From Pseudomonas sp. DNDY-54 (GTDB taxonomy: Bacteria; Pseudomonadota; Gammaproteobacteria; Pseudomonadales; Pseudomonadaceae): DNA of 64,000 nt. The position numbers and the translations under genes are program-made. The stretch covers positions 1,364,001-1,428,000 of the forward strand of contig NZ_CP082271.1 in assembly GCF_019880365.1 (NCBI RefSeq), given 5' to 3'. Of this stretch, positions 17,329 to 24,645 are shown piece after piece (the stretch's first letter is position 1; each line of letters opens with the position of its first letter). Below the pieces are notes generated by a model. The model saw nothing but the letters and a program-made list of their open reading frames with translations. It had not been told where the DNA came from and searched no databases.

Positions 17329-18171
17329 TTGAAGCTCACAGCCAGCATGCGGTGGATACGCAGTTCTTCATTCCGTTGCGCACTTGCCGCGATAGTGGCT
17401 GGCACGTTACTCGCCGGCTGCGCAGGTTCGCCATCCGGCGGCGTCAGCGTGGTCGATCGCAATAATCGGGACCGTGTTACCAGTGGGCACTATGTTGTTC
17501 GCCGTGGCGATACGCTTTGGTCAATCGCGTTTCGTTTTGGGTGGGATTGGCGTGACCTGGCTCGGGTCAACAATATCCGACCACCACACGTGATCTATCC
17601 AGGCCAAACGATTCGTTTCAGCGGGCAGGCGCCACGGACTGTTGCCGCCCGTCCGGCTGTCCCTCCAACAGCCACGCGACCCAGCACGCCAACAGTCGTG
17701 ACGAACCCCGTACCGATTCCTCCTCCGCTCACACGCCCCAGCGCATCGCCCTCCAAGCCAGCGGCGGCGAGCACCCCGATTAAGCCCGTGGCACGCTCTG
17801 CAAGCGGCTGGGCGTGGCCCGCAGGCGGCGCTGTGATCGGACGATTTTCCTCAAACGGCAGTTTGAATAAAGGAATTGATATCGCGGGGGAATTAGGACA
17901 GCCTGTTTTAGCTGCTTCTGATGGGGCTGTTGTGTACGCCGGCAGTGGTTTACGGGGTTACGGCGAACTTGTGATCATCAAGCACAGCGATACCTATGTA
18001 AGTGCCTACGGTCACAACCGCAGGCTGCTGGTTCAGGAGGGGCAACAAGTCAAAGCTGGGCAGACCATTGCCGAGATGGGATCGACTGGAACCGACCGGG
18101 TGAAGCTGCACTTTGAGATTCGCCGCCAAGGTAAACCTGTAGATCCGTTGCAATACCTGCCAAAGCGCTGA
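17329..18171 (+). CDS. nlpD: Lipoprotein NlpD, LysM and degenerate LytM domains
   Basis: An outer-membrane lipoprotein that activates septal amidases for daughter cell separation. The TTG at 17329 follows AGGGA with good spacing and gives 280 residues; an ATG at 17347 is the alternative. The lipobox is LLAGC after a hydrophobic leader. A LysM domain (HYVVRRGDTLWSIAFRFGWD) is followed by a Pro/Thr/Ser linker and a C-terminal M23 domain. The zinc site is broken: the first ligand His is replaced in NKGID and the HLH pair reads KLH, as in amidase activators rather than active endopeptidases. The rpoS promoter is normally inside this gene. Confidence 0.92.
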   Translation: MKLTASMRWIRSSSFRCALAAIVAGTLLAGCAGSPSGGVSVVDRNNRDRVTSGHYVVRRGDTLWSIAFRFGWDWRDLARVNNIRPPHVIYPGQTIRFSGQAPRTVAARPAVPPTATRPSTPTVVTNPVPIPPPLTRPSASPSKPAAASTPIKPVARSASGWAWPAGGAVIGRFSSNGSLNKGIDIAGELGQPVLAASDGAVVYAGSGLRGYGELVIIKHSDTYVSAYGHNRRLLVQEGQQVKAGQTIAEMGSTGTDRVKLHFEIRRQGKPVDPLQYLPKR

Positions 18172-18268
18172 TTTGCTACTACCTGTTCCGGCACTAGGAG
18201 GGGCTTGAGCGATACCAGGGACGTGTGTTGCCCGAGCCTGTTGTCGAACTCAGAACAGGAAAACAATA

Positions 18269-19267
18269 ATGGCTCTCAAAAAAGAAGTGCCGGAGTTTGA
18301 CGTAGACGATGCCGTTCTACTGATGGAACCGACCGCGGACCTGGATGCAGTCACCAAGATCCCGCGCGCTGGTTCAGCTGGCACCAAGCCCAAGGCCGCA
18401 ACGGTCAAGCAACACAAGTTTGTTGACTACACCCGGGCGCTCGACGCCACTCAGCTCTACCTCAACGAAATCGGTTTTTCCCCACTGCTGACTCCCGAAC
18501 AGGAAGTGCACTTTGCGCGCCTTGCACAAAAAGGCGATCCGGCGGGGCGGAAGCGCATGATTGAAAGCAACTTGCGACTGGTGGTGAAAATCGCGCGCCG
18601 CTACGTCAATCGAGGTCTGTCTCTTCTGGATCTGGTCGAAGAGGGCAATTTGGGACTGATCCGAGCGGTTGAGAAGTTCGATCCTGAGCGTGGCTTCCGC
18701 TTTTCCACCTATGCGACCTGGTGGATCAGGCAGACCATTGAGCGGGCGATCATGAATCAGACCCGCACTATTCGTTTGCCGATTCATGTGGTCAAAGAGC
18801 TGAATGTCTATCTGCGCGCTGCTCGCGAACTGACCCAAAAGCTGGACCATGAACCAAGTCCGGAAGAAATCGCCAATCTGCTCGAGAAGCCGGTTGCCGA
18901 GGTCAAGCGGATGCTGGGTCTTAACGAACGCGTCACCTCGGTAGACGTGTCCCTTGGGCCAGATACTGATAAAACACTGCTCGATACCCTGACCGATGAC
19001 CGTCCTAGCGATCCTTGCGATCTGTTGTTGGATGACGATCTGTCAGAAAGCATCGACCAATGGCTGTCAGACCTGACCGAGAAGCAGCGTGAAGTCGTTA
19101 TACGGCGCTTCGGTCTCCGTGGTCATGAGAGCTGCACGCTGGAGGAGGTCGGCCAGGAAATCGGCCTCACCCGTGAGCGGGTCCGTCAGATCCAGGTCGA
19201 GGCACTCAAGCGGTTACGTGAGATCCTCGAGCGTAACGGTCTGTCCAGCGAATCCCTGTTCCGTTAG
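18269..19267 (+). CDS. rpoS: RNA polymerase sigma factor RpoS (sigma-38)
   Basis: The general stress and stationary-phase sigma factor, 332 residues. Region 1.2 (DATQLYLNEIGFSPLLTP), region 2 (NLRLVVKIARRYVNRGL, RFSTYATWWIRQTIERAI), region 3 and the region 4 helix-turn-helix (TLEEVGQEIGLTRERVRQI) are all intact. The order surE-pcm-nlpD-rpoS is conserved in gammaproteobacteria, and the RsmZ gene follows immediately as in other Pseudomonas. Confidence 0.98.
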   Translation: MALKKEVPEFDVDDAVLLMEPTADLDAVTKIPRAGSAGTKPKAATVKQHKFVDYTRALDATQLYLNEIGFSPLLTPEQEVHFARLAQKGDPAGRKRMIESNLRLVVKIARRYVNRGLSLLDLVEEGNLGLIRAVEKFDPERGFRFSTYATWWIRQTIERAIMNQTRTIRLPIHVVKELNVYLRAARELTQKLDHEPSPEEIANLLEKPVAEVKRMLGLNERVTSVDVSLGPDTDKTLLDTLTDDRPSDPCDLLLDDDLSESIDQWLSDLTEKQREVVIRRFGLRGHESCTLEEVGQEIGLTRERVRQIQVEALKRLREILERNGLSSESLFR

Positions 19268-19273
19268 CCTGCT

Positions 19274-19300
19274 GTACCCCCGCCAACGCGGTGGGGGTAC
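19274..19300 (+). terminator. Hairpin after rpoS, no T tract
   Basis: GTACCCCCGCC pairs with GGTGGGGGTAC (11 bp, one G-T wobble) around a five-base loop, 6 bases after the rpoS stop. There is no following run of T, so it is either a weak terminator or a 3'-end stabiliser of the rpoS message. Confidence 0.6.
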
Positions 19301-19418
19301 GCTCATCCTCGCTATTAATCCAATCCGGCATTCTTGTTTATGGGCTCTCAAGTTTGCATTGCGCCCGTTGGCAGAGTTAACCCTCAGCTAAAACTTTTTC
19401 CAATGAAGCTCCTCTGTG

Positions 19419-19436
19419 CGTAAGCATTCGCTTACA
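19419..19436 (+). promoter_or_regulatory. GacA upstream activating sequence of rsmZ
   Basis: CGTAAG-CATTCG-CTTACA matches the GacA box consensus TGTAAG-N6-CTTACA with one mismatch. Its centre lies about 180 bases before the predicted RsmZ start, the distance known for rsmZ promoters in pseudomonads. The response regulator GacA is encoded elsewhere. Confidence 0.9.
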
Positions 19437-19441
19437 AGACG

Positions 19442-19459
19442 TGTAAGCAAACCGTTAAG
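19442..19459 (+). promoter_or_regulatory. Possible second, degenerate GacA box
   Basis: TGTAAG-CAAACC-GTTAAG has a perfect left half and a partial right half of the GacA box. It starts 23 bases after the first box, about two helical turns, so the two would lie on the same DNA face. Function is inference. Confidence 0.4.
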
Positions 19460-19572
19460 AACCATCGGCCAATACGCTTTCGTTAAACTGGAGCTGGGCT
19501 GAGCGCTTGTTTTATATCGGTTTTTTAAAAATTTAAGTGATGGCTCGGGCTGCCATCATGCATTTCTCCGAG

Positions 19573-19600
19573 TTGCTGTTGTCGCTGGAAGCCGTAATAT
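19573..19600 (+). promoter_or_regulatory. Core promoter of rsmZ
   Basis: TTGCTG (19573-19578) and TAATAT (19595-19600) with a 16-base spacer predict a start near 19607. The stretch between the GacA box and this promoter includes an AT-rich segment (19508-19540) of the kind bound by MvaT/H-NS-like proteins or IHF at rsmZ promoters. Confidence 0.65.
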
Positions 19601-19606
19601 CGACCC

Positions 19607-19740
19607 CGTGCTTAAGGACAAGCGCAGCCGGCAGGAGGCCGGTCAGGATCGACCGCTGGATGTGGTTCATCAGGATGATGAGTGGGAATAAAGGAGCAGG
19701 GACGGAGGTGGGCGGGGCTTAAGCCCCGCCCCTTTTTTTT
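19607..19740 (+). ncRNA. rsmZ: RsmZ small regulatory RNA
   Basis: RsmZ sequesters the translational repressor RsmA/CsrA. The predicted 134-base transcript has nine GGA motifs between 19616 and 19706. Several sit in hairpin loops: CCGG-CAGGAGG-CCGG, GGTC-AGGATC-GACC and CATC-AGGAT-GATG. It ends in a strong terminator. It lies downstream of rpoS on the same strand behind a GacA box, exactly as in other Pseudomonas. The usual downstream gene fdxA is absent; a 49-residue acidic protein gene follows instead. Confidence 0.92.
19709..19740 (+). terminator. Rho-independent terminator of rsmZ
   Basis: The palindrome GGCGGGGCTT / AAGCCCCGCC (19711-19730), extended by flanking G-C pairs, runs into a tract of eight T. 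Confidence 0.95.
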
Positions 19741-19829
19741 GCGTCATTGTTTTAGGGATCAACCGTGTATCTGCCGAACGACTGCTCGGCTGGGTGGCCT
19801 AACTTGAATAACCACCCAAGGAGTCTGCA

Positions 19830-19979
19830 ATGAACGGCAAAAACCAAGACCAGCCCGTCCAACCGCAACAGGATGGAGAAGAAGATCCGATCAAGCGTCA
19901 CCCGGACGAGGCTGATGAAGATCAGCTGGACGAAGCGCTGGAAGAGACCTTTCCCGCAAGCGACCCCATTTCTCCATAA
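19830..19979 (+). CDS. Small acidic protein with C-terminal EETFPASDP motif
   Basis: A 49-residue protein starting at the ATG at 19830, preceded by AGGAG at 19819-19823. It is acidic and predicted disordered at the N-terminus (MNGKNQDQPVQPQQDGEED) and ends LDEALEETFPASDPISP. This C-terminal motif recurs in many small uncharacterised proteins of Proteobacteria, so the gene is probably real despite its size. Function unknown. It stands between RsmZ and the minus-strand Nudix gene with its own ribosome site. Confidence 0.8.
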   Translation: MNGKNQDQPVQPQQDGEEDPIKRHPDEADEDQLDEALEETFPASDPISP

Positions 19980-19993
19980 CCACTCGAGCTGAT

Positions 19994-20413
19994 TCAACGC
20001 CTGTCTGTGCTCAGCCATCGACGCAATGCAGGAAGCACCTGCTCGCGCAGCAGTGGTGCAAGGTATTCCTGCTGTTGCGCGTGGATGTCTATCCAGATCA
20101 TTTCTTCGAGTTCGGCCTGTACCCGAACCTTCCCATTCAAATAACCAATGAATACATCGGCTTGCACCCAGTGATCCGGCTCATTGGCCGCGCGCGATTG
20201 AAAATGCCCCAGTGAATGCAGCTGCGATTCTTCAATGCGTAGGTCTAGTTCTTCGAACAGCTCCCGCTGCAGCGCCTGTATGGGTGCCTCCGCGTTTTCA
20301 AGCTTACCGCCGGGTAACATGAACATGCGTGTGTCACGTTTGCGGACCACCAGGATCCGTCCGTTTCCATCGAGCAAACAGGCTGTAGCAATATTCAGAA
20401 CGGTAGAGCGCAT
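19994..20413 (-). CDS. Nudix hydrolase
   Basis: A 139-residue protein from the ATG at 20413; an ATG at 20437 is possible but lacks a ribosome site. The Nudix box is complete: GGKLENAEAP, then REL-x-EEL (pattern G-x5-E-x7-RE-x2-EE). Nudix enzymes cleave nucleoside diphosphates linked to another group. The substrate is not evident. Its start lies inside the end of the upstream GNAT gene, so the two are translated from one message. Confidence 0.9.
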   Translation of the reverse strand: MRSTVLNIATACLLDGNGRILVVRKRDTRMFMLPGGKLENAEAPIQALQRELFEELDLRIEESQLHSLGHFQSRAANEPDHWVQADVFIGYLNGKVRVQAELEEMIWIDIHAQQQEYLAPLLREQVLPALRRWLSTDRR

Positions 20414-20832
20414 ACGGTTCTCTTGTTGTCGTGCCATAGCGCTATGAGCGCTTTGTTTCTGTTATAGCGCTGGAGTCGGTCCGCCAGTGCGCTCGGCAAC
20501 ACAGCGCCTTTTTCGAACCCCAGCTGTTCATAAAAACCTATCAGCCTCGATTCGCAGAATAGCCAGACAGGCCCGTCGCATGCCGCCACCGCCTCGGTCA
20601 CCAATCGCTTCGCTAGCCCTTTGTTGCGCTGATCAGGCGCGACGAATAAGCCCGTCAACCAATAGCCCTCATCCACGCGAGTCAGGCACAACCCGGCCAC
20701 GATTTCGGTATGGCTCACCACCCAACAGCGTGCTTCGCCCGGAACGCGCATGTGGCTGCGGTGAGCCCGATAGAACTTGTTGAGCAGGGGCCGGCATTCG
20801 GCCGGTAACTGACGCAGTCTGAATTCAAACAT
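20395..20832 (-). CDS. GNAT family N-acetyltransferase
   Basis: A 145-residue protein beginning MFEFRLRQLPAECRPLLNKF. The acetyl-CoA-binding region is GLFVAPDQRNKGLAKRLV (V-x-P-x2-R-x2-G-x-A pattern) with the later FYEQLGFEKG motif. It acetylates an unknown amine. It overlaps the downstream Nudix gene by 19 bases and faces away from the symporter gene. Confidence 0.88.
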   Translation of the reverse strand: MFEFRLRQLPAECRPLLNKFYRAHRSHMRVPGEARCWVVSHTEIVAGLCLTRVDEGYWLTGLFVAPDQRNKGLAKRLVTEAVAACDGPVWLFCESRLIGFYEQLGFEKGAVLPSALADRLQRYNRNKALIALWHDNKRTVCALPF

Positions 20833-21004
20833 TCTCGGTATCCGACGACGGCGCGCGTGTTGACCCATGCGCTGTGAAGCGAGGCAGGGCTTGGTTCAGC
20901 GCAGCGTGATTAGGCGCGTGTGTCCGTTCATCCGAACGCTGCAATTTTTCGCCGTTTCGCAGGTTCTCAAGCAGAACAGCCCTTCCAACAAAGGACATAA
21001 CAAT

Positions 21005-22945
21005 ATGTTGGATCTACTGATAGTGGTGGCTTTCATCCTATACGGTCTGGGCTCCGGCCTGAAGGCACGAGGAAAAGCCTCTCAAAGTCTGGATGAGTAT
21101 TTTCTTGCGGGCAGGACCATAAAGGGCTGGAAGGCCGGTTTCTCCATGGGCGCGACGCAGTTCGCCGCCGATACGCCGTTGCTGGTGACCGGCCTAGTTG
21201 CAACGGCCGGTATTTTCGCCCTTTGGAGGCTCTGGATCTACGGTCTCGCGTTCCTGCTAATGGCATTTGTGTTTGCGGTGGGTTGGCGTCGTGCCGGCGT
21301 ATTGACCGACGCAGAGCTGACCCGTGTGCGCTACAGCGGTAAGGGCGTCACGCCGTTGCGCCTGCTCAAGGCGATCTACTACGGCACGGTAATCAACTGC
21401 GTGGTGCTGGCGATGGTACTGGTGGCGGCCATCCGCATTGCTGAGGTGTTTCTGCCGTGGCATTTGTGGTTGCCGGCCGGTATCTACGACCCGATCGTTG
21501 GTTTCATTGCCAGCACCGGGATTCAGTTGGGCGAGAGCATCACCGGGTTGGAGCCGGCGATGATGAGCGCAAACAACCTGATTTCGATCCTGCTGATACT
21601 CGCATTTACGGCCATGTACTCGATTACCGGCGGGCTGCGTGCGGTAGTCCAGACCGACGTCGTGCAGTTCAGTCTGGCCATGGTCGGCACGCTGCTCTAC
21701 GCCTGGTTCGTGGTCGACGCGGCGGGTGGGCTCGGTGGGCTTACCGATCGTATTGTCGAGCTCTATGGTTCGGATCAGGCCGGGAAGATGCTGTCCTTCT
21801 CGCCGCCGGCCGATGCGGGAGAGGCGTTGATGCCGTTCCTGGTGATCATTGGTCTTCAGTGGTTCTTCCAGATGAATTCGGACGGCACGGGCTACCTGGC
21901 GCAGCGAAGCATGGCGTGCCCGACCGACCGAGACGCTCGAATCGCCGGTCTGGTGTTCACGTGGTTGCAGATCTTCCTGCGCAGTCTGTTCTGGATGGCG
22001 ATTGCTGTCGGGTTGCTGGTGCTGTATCCGTTCACGCCGGCTGAGATGGCGGGCGACGGCTTTACTGCCGGGCGCGAGGCGCTATTTGTCCAAGGTATCG
22101 AAGACCTGTTGCCGCCGGGTGTGCGGGGCCTGATGTTGGTGGGTTTGCTGGCCGCGCTCGCGTCGACTGTCGATACCCACCTCAACTGGGGCGCGTCCTA
22201 TTGGAGCAACGATGTCTACGGCGGTGTGTTCGCCCCGCATGTCCTAAAGCGCAAACCTCGGGATCGCGAGCTGGTCTTGGTGGCGCGTTTGTCCAATGTG
22301 CTTATTCTCGCCATTGCGATGATCATCATGGCCAACCTGGGCTCGATCCAAACCGCCTGGTTCATCTCGTTGCTGTTTGGCGCAGGGATGGGGTCGGTGT
22401 TGGTACTGAGGTGGCTCTGGGAACGGATCAACCTATTTTCCGAACTGACGGCCATGGCCGTGTCGCTGATCACGGCACCGCTGCTCCTTTACTACCTCGG
22501 TACCGATCCTGAGCGTGAGTGGATACGCCTCGGCATCATGGCGCTGACGACAACAAGCGCGGCCATTCTCGTCACCTTCATCACGCCGCCAACTGACGAT
22601 GCGACGCTGAAGCGGTTCTATCGTCGTGTTCGTCCGTTCGGTTTTTGGCGCCACGCCGCCACGCTTAACGGGGTTGCTGCATCGGTGTCGGTCAAGGCGC
22701 TGGGGACGCGGCTCTTTGCGGTGGCGGTGACGGCCGCTTCGCTCTTCTCGCTTTTGGTCGGCGTCGGCCGTTTGATGTTTCCTCCACCGGATGGCAGTTC
22801 CATGATCAGCTGGATATGCATTGCAGTGGGCTTGTTGCTGGTCCCGGTTTGGTTGCGAATTGCGATGGGTCGGGACTTCGACGCAGACCCCGAGGACGAT
22901 CCAATCCCTGACGACACGGTTGCCCGGCAAGGCGGTTCTATCTGA
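21005..22945 (+). CDS. Sodium:solute symporter family protein
   Basis: A 646-residue inner-membrane carrier of the SSS family. The ATG at 21005 has AAAGGAC as its ribosome site and begins MLDLLIVVAFILYGLGSG. It shows EYFLAGRTIKGWKAGFSMGATQFAAD near the N-terminus (read as residues 27-52), NLISILLILAFTAMYSITGGLRAVVQTDVVQ in mid-protein typical of SSS TM5-6, and about 14 hydrophobic segments. The C-terminal tail is acidic. The substrate cannot be assigned. An in-frame extension to 20867 is not supported. Confidence 0.88.
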   Translation: MLDLLIVVAFILYGLGSGLKARGKASQSLDEYFLAGRTIKGWKAGFSMGATQFAADTPLLVTGLVATAGIFALWRLWIYGLAFLLMAFVFAVGWRRAGVLTDAELTRVRYSGKGVTPLRLLKAIYYGTVINCVVLAMVLVAAIRIAEVFLPWHLWLPAGIYDPIVGFIASTGIQLGESITGLEPAMMSANNLISILLILAFTAMYSITGGLRAVVQTDVVQFSLAMVGTLLYAWFVVDAAGGLGGLTDRIVELYGSDQAGKMLSFSPPADAGEALMPFLVIIGLQWFFQMNSDGTGYLAQRSMACPTDRDARIAGLVFTWLQIFLRSLFWMAIAVGLLVLYPFTPAEMAGDGFTAGREALFVQGIEDLLPPGVRGLMLVGLLAALASTVDTHLNWGASYWSNDVYGGVFAPHVLKRKPRDRELVLVARLSNVLILAIAMIIMANLGSIQTAWFISLLFGAGMGSVLVLRWLWERINLFSELTAMAVSLITAPLLLYYLGTDPEREWIRLGIMALTTTSAAILVTFITPPTDDATLKRFYRRVRPFGFWRHAATLNGVAASVSVKALGTRLFAVAVTAASLFSLLVGVGRLMFPPPDGSSMISWICIAVGLLLVPVWLRIAMGRDFDADPEDDPIPDDTVARQGGSI

Positions 22946-23019
22946 ACTCACAGACGGTCTCAAAGTCGCTCCGATTGTTAGATAGAAGCAGTATTTACGT
23001 TTCGTCAGTTAGTTTGTGT

Positions 23020-23093
23020 TCGCCGTTTCGCTAGTTTAAGGAAGTGTATTTGATTCAGTTTTATGCTGCTTTGATTAACTAGCGAAACGGCGA
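23020..23093. repeat. Perfect 17-bp inverted repeat with 40-base loop
   Basis: TCGCCGTTTCGCTAGTT at 23020-23036 is repeated exactly in inverted orientation at 23077-23093. It lies in an AT-rich 295-base gap between the symporter and the outer-membrane protein gene. The rest of this gap (22946-23240) holds no gene I can support. It could form a large hairpin after the symporter or be a small mobile-element relic. Confidence 0.9.
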
Positions 23094-23240
23094 GATAAAA
23101 TAAAAAACTCTTTCTATACAGCTACTTGCGCTACATATCTAAAATAAATTGAACAGTGTGAAAGTGGTCGTGTCATTACTAATGCGCACCGCGTAAGCGT
23201 CACTGCGTATTCCGCAATATTAAGAACAAGAGGTGTTGTC

Positions 23241-23756
23241 ATGAACAAACTTTTCAAAACTTCCCTCCTGGTCGCCGCCATGCTTCCCGCGTTCGCTGTT
23301 GCCGCTCCGGTAGCGGGTGATCGTGAGGTTACATTGGGCGGTGCGGGCAGTAGCGATAAGGACTTCGACGATACAGTGTTCTCCGTACAAGGTAGTTGGG
23401 GTACATACCTGGACGATGCTTCCATGTGGGGTATTCGGCAGACAGTGAATGCGCGTGACTCTGAAGGCGAGAGTGTGCAGTTCGACGGCTCTACCCGTGT
23501 GTTCTATGACTATCACTTCGGCAGCGGCAATACCCGTCCGTTTGTTGGCCTGAGCGTCGGTGGTATTTACGGCGAGGAGGTTGATGAGACGTTCATGGGC
23601 GGTCCTGAAGTGGGTTTGAAATACTGGGTACAGGACAAAACGTTCATTACTGCAATGGCGGAATATCAGTTCTTGTTCAAGAGTGGAAGTGACGCGCGTG
23701 ATCGCTACGACGATGGTGCGTTCTTCTATAGCGTGGGTATCGGTTACAACTACTAA
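23241..23756 (+). CDS. Outer-membrane beta-barrel protein
   Basis: A 171-residue secreted protein. The signal peptide is MNKLFKTSLLVAAMLPAFAVA with probable cleavage after AVA. The mature part alternates polar and aromatic residues in short strands (VQGSWGTYL, TRVFYDYHFG, PFVGLSVGGIYG, TAMAEYQFLF) and ends VGIGYNY with a C-terminal aromatic residue, as expected for BAM-inserted 8-stranded barrels. Family not recognised beyond OmpA-like or Ail-like barrels. Base composition is lower in GC than the neighbouring core genes. Confidence 0.75.
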   Translation: MNKLFKTSLLVAAMLPAFAVAAPVAGDREVTLGGAGSSDKDFDDTVFSVQGSWGTYLDDASMWGIRQTVNARDSEGESVQFDGSTRVFYDYHFGSGNTRPFVGLSVGGIYGEEVDETFMGGPEVGLKYWVQDKTFITAMAEYQFLFKSGSDARDRYDDGAFFYSVGIGYNY

Positions 23757-23761
23757 GCCCA

Positions 23762-23793
23762 GCGAGTGCGATGCTTCGATGCATCGCACTCGC
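23762..23793. terminator. Strong hairpin between convergent genes
   Basis: A perfect 13-bp stem GCGAGTGCGATGC / GCATCGCACTCGC around TTCGAT follows the barrel gene stop by five bases and precedes the stop of the convergent SIR2 gene. There is no T tract directly after it. It probably insulates the two genes. Confidence 0.65.
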
Positions 23794-23808
23794 ACTCGCA
23801 CTCGCACT
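23785..23808. repeat. Hexanucleotide tandem repeat (CGCACT)x4
   Basis: Four perfect copies of CGCACT start inside the right arm of the preceding hairpin. Such a tract could slip during replication. It lies between two convergent genes, so phase variation of either coding sequence is not expected. Confidence 0.85.
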
Positions 23809-23841
23809 CCGTTTCGTTTGTTGGGTTACTAAAAGTTTCGA

Positions 23842-24633
23842 TTAGCTTTCTACAAGCCCTCTGAGAAAGTTCTTCAATGCCAGCCCCGGCTCGTCATCTT
23901 CCGAACTGATCATTTGAATCCCCCACTGGCTCAGAATTTCTTCCTGCACAGGATTCGGCTTGTGTGAGAAAACATATGAAATCGGCCGAACGCCCAGCGT
24001 TTCGTGCTCATTCCACATCTTTGAAAGTTTGTAGAACAATAATCGAATGTTCGTATCTGAAAGGCTGTAGCCGATAAACAGCACGGCCTTGCTCAAGGTG
24101 TCCGCCCGCAGTTTGATGTCGAGTGGGGTTTCAAACTGCAGCCGCTCGTAGTAGCTGGTCTCGTCCAGCACGATCGAATCATCGTCATCGAAGTCGCCGT
24201 GAAACTTGACGATCTGCCGAACCCCATCGCGGGCTTTTACCAAGTCGCTGGCATTGGCGATCTTGATGTAGCTGACGCCGTGCGCATCATGGGCGTTCTC
24301 TAGCCAGCGATCGTAGTTGGTCGTGTAGATGGCCGGAAAGCGTCCTTGCACGATCAACCTGTGGATTTCTGAATCGCGAATCTGAATGTCCTTATGCCAT
24401 TCGCGGTCCATCCAGCTCCGCAGGGGGCCGATATTGCCCTTCTTGATGCGGTAATACTCGGCGAGGGAGAGGAAATTGCCATAAGTGTCGAACACGTCGG
24501 GGTCGTAATCGAGCTGTAGTGCAATCTCGTCGATCAGGTCGCGCCACGGAGGCAGTCCGATATTCGCCGACACGCCGGAGCCTACAAAAAGGATCAGGCG
24601 ATTCTGCCGGTAGGCTTCCAGAAGCTTCTGCAT
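23842..24633 (-). CDS. SIR2-family protein, probable NADase effector (KomC-like)
   Basis: A 263-residue protein whose ATG at 24633 follows GAGGTGG; a TTG one codon earlier is less likely. SIR2 features are clear: LFVGSGVSANIGLPPW at residues 16-30 (NAD loop), YTTNYDRW with Asn at 106, KFHGDF with the catalytic His at 145, and LFIGYSLSDTNIRLLF at 185-200. SIR2_2-type proteins in bacterial immunity cleave NAD to stop phage growth. It is downstream of a HAM1-like gene with a 12-base gap, the arrangement of KomB and KomC of the Kongming system, in which a deoxyinosine nucleotide signal activates NAD depletion. The effector role is inference from family and neighbour. Confidence 0.82.
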   Translation of the reverse strand: MQKLLEAYRQNRLILFVGSGVSANIGLPPWRDLIDEIALQLDYDPDVFDTYGNFLSLAEYYRIKKGNIGPLRSWMDREWHKDIQIRDSEIHRLIVQGRFPAIYTTNYDRWLENAHDAHGVSYIKIANASDLVKARDGVRQIVKFHGDFDDDDSIVLDETSYYERLQFETPLDIKLRADTLSKAVLFIGYSLSDTNIRLLFYKLSKMWNEHETLGVRPISYVFSHKPNPVQEEILSQWGIQMISSEDDEPGLALKNFLRGLVES

Positions 24634-24645
24634 CAACCACCTCGC

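Noticed and set aside
23785..23808. CRISPR-like array
   Set aside because: The unit is only six bases with no spacers and no cas gene in the window.
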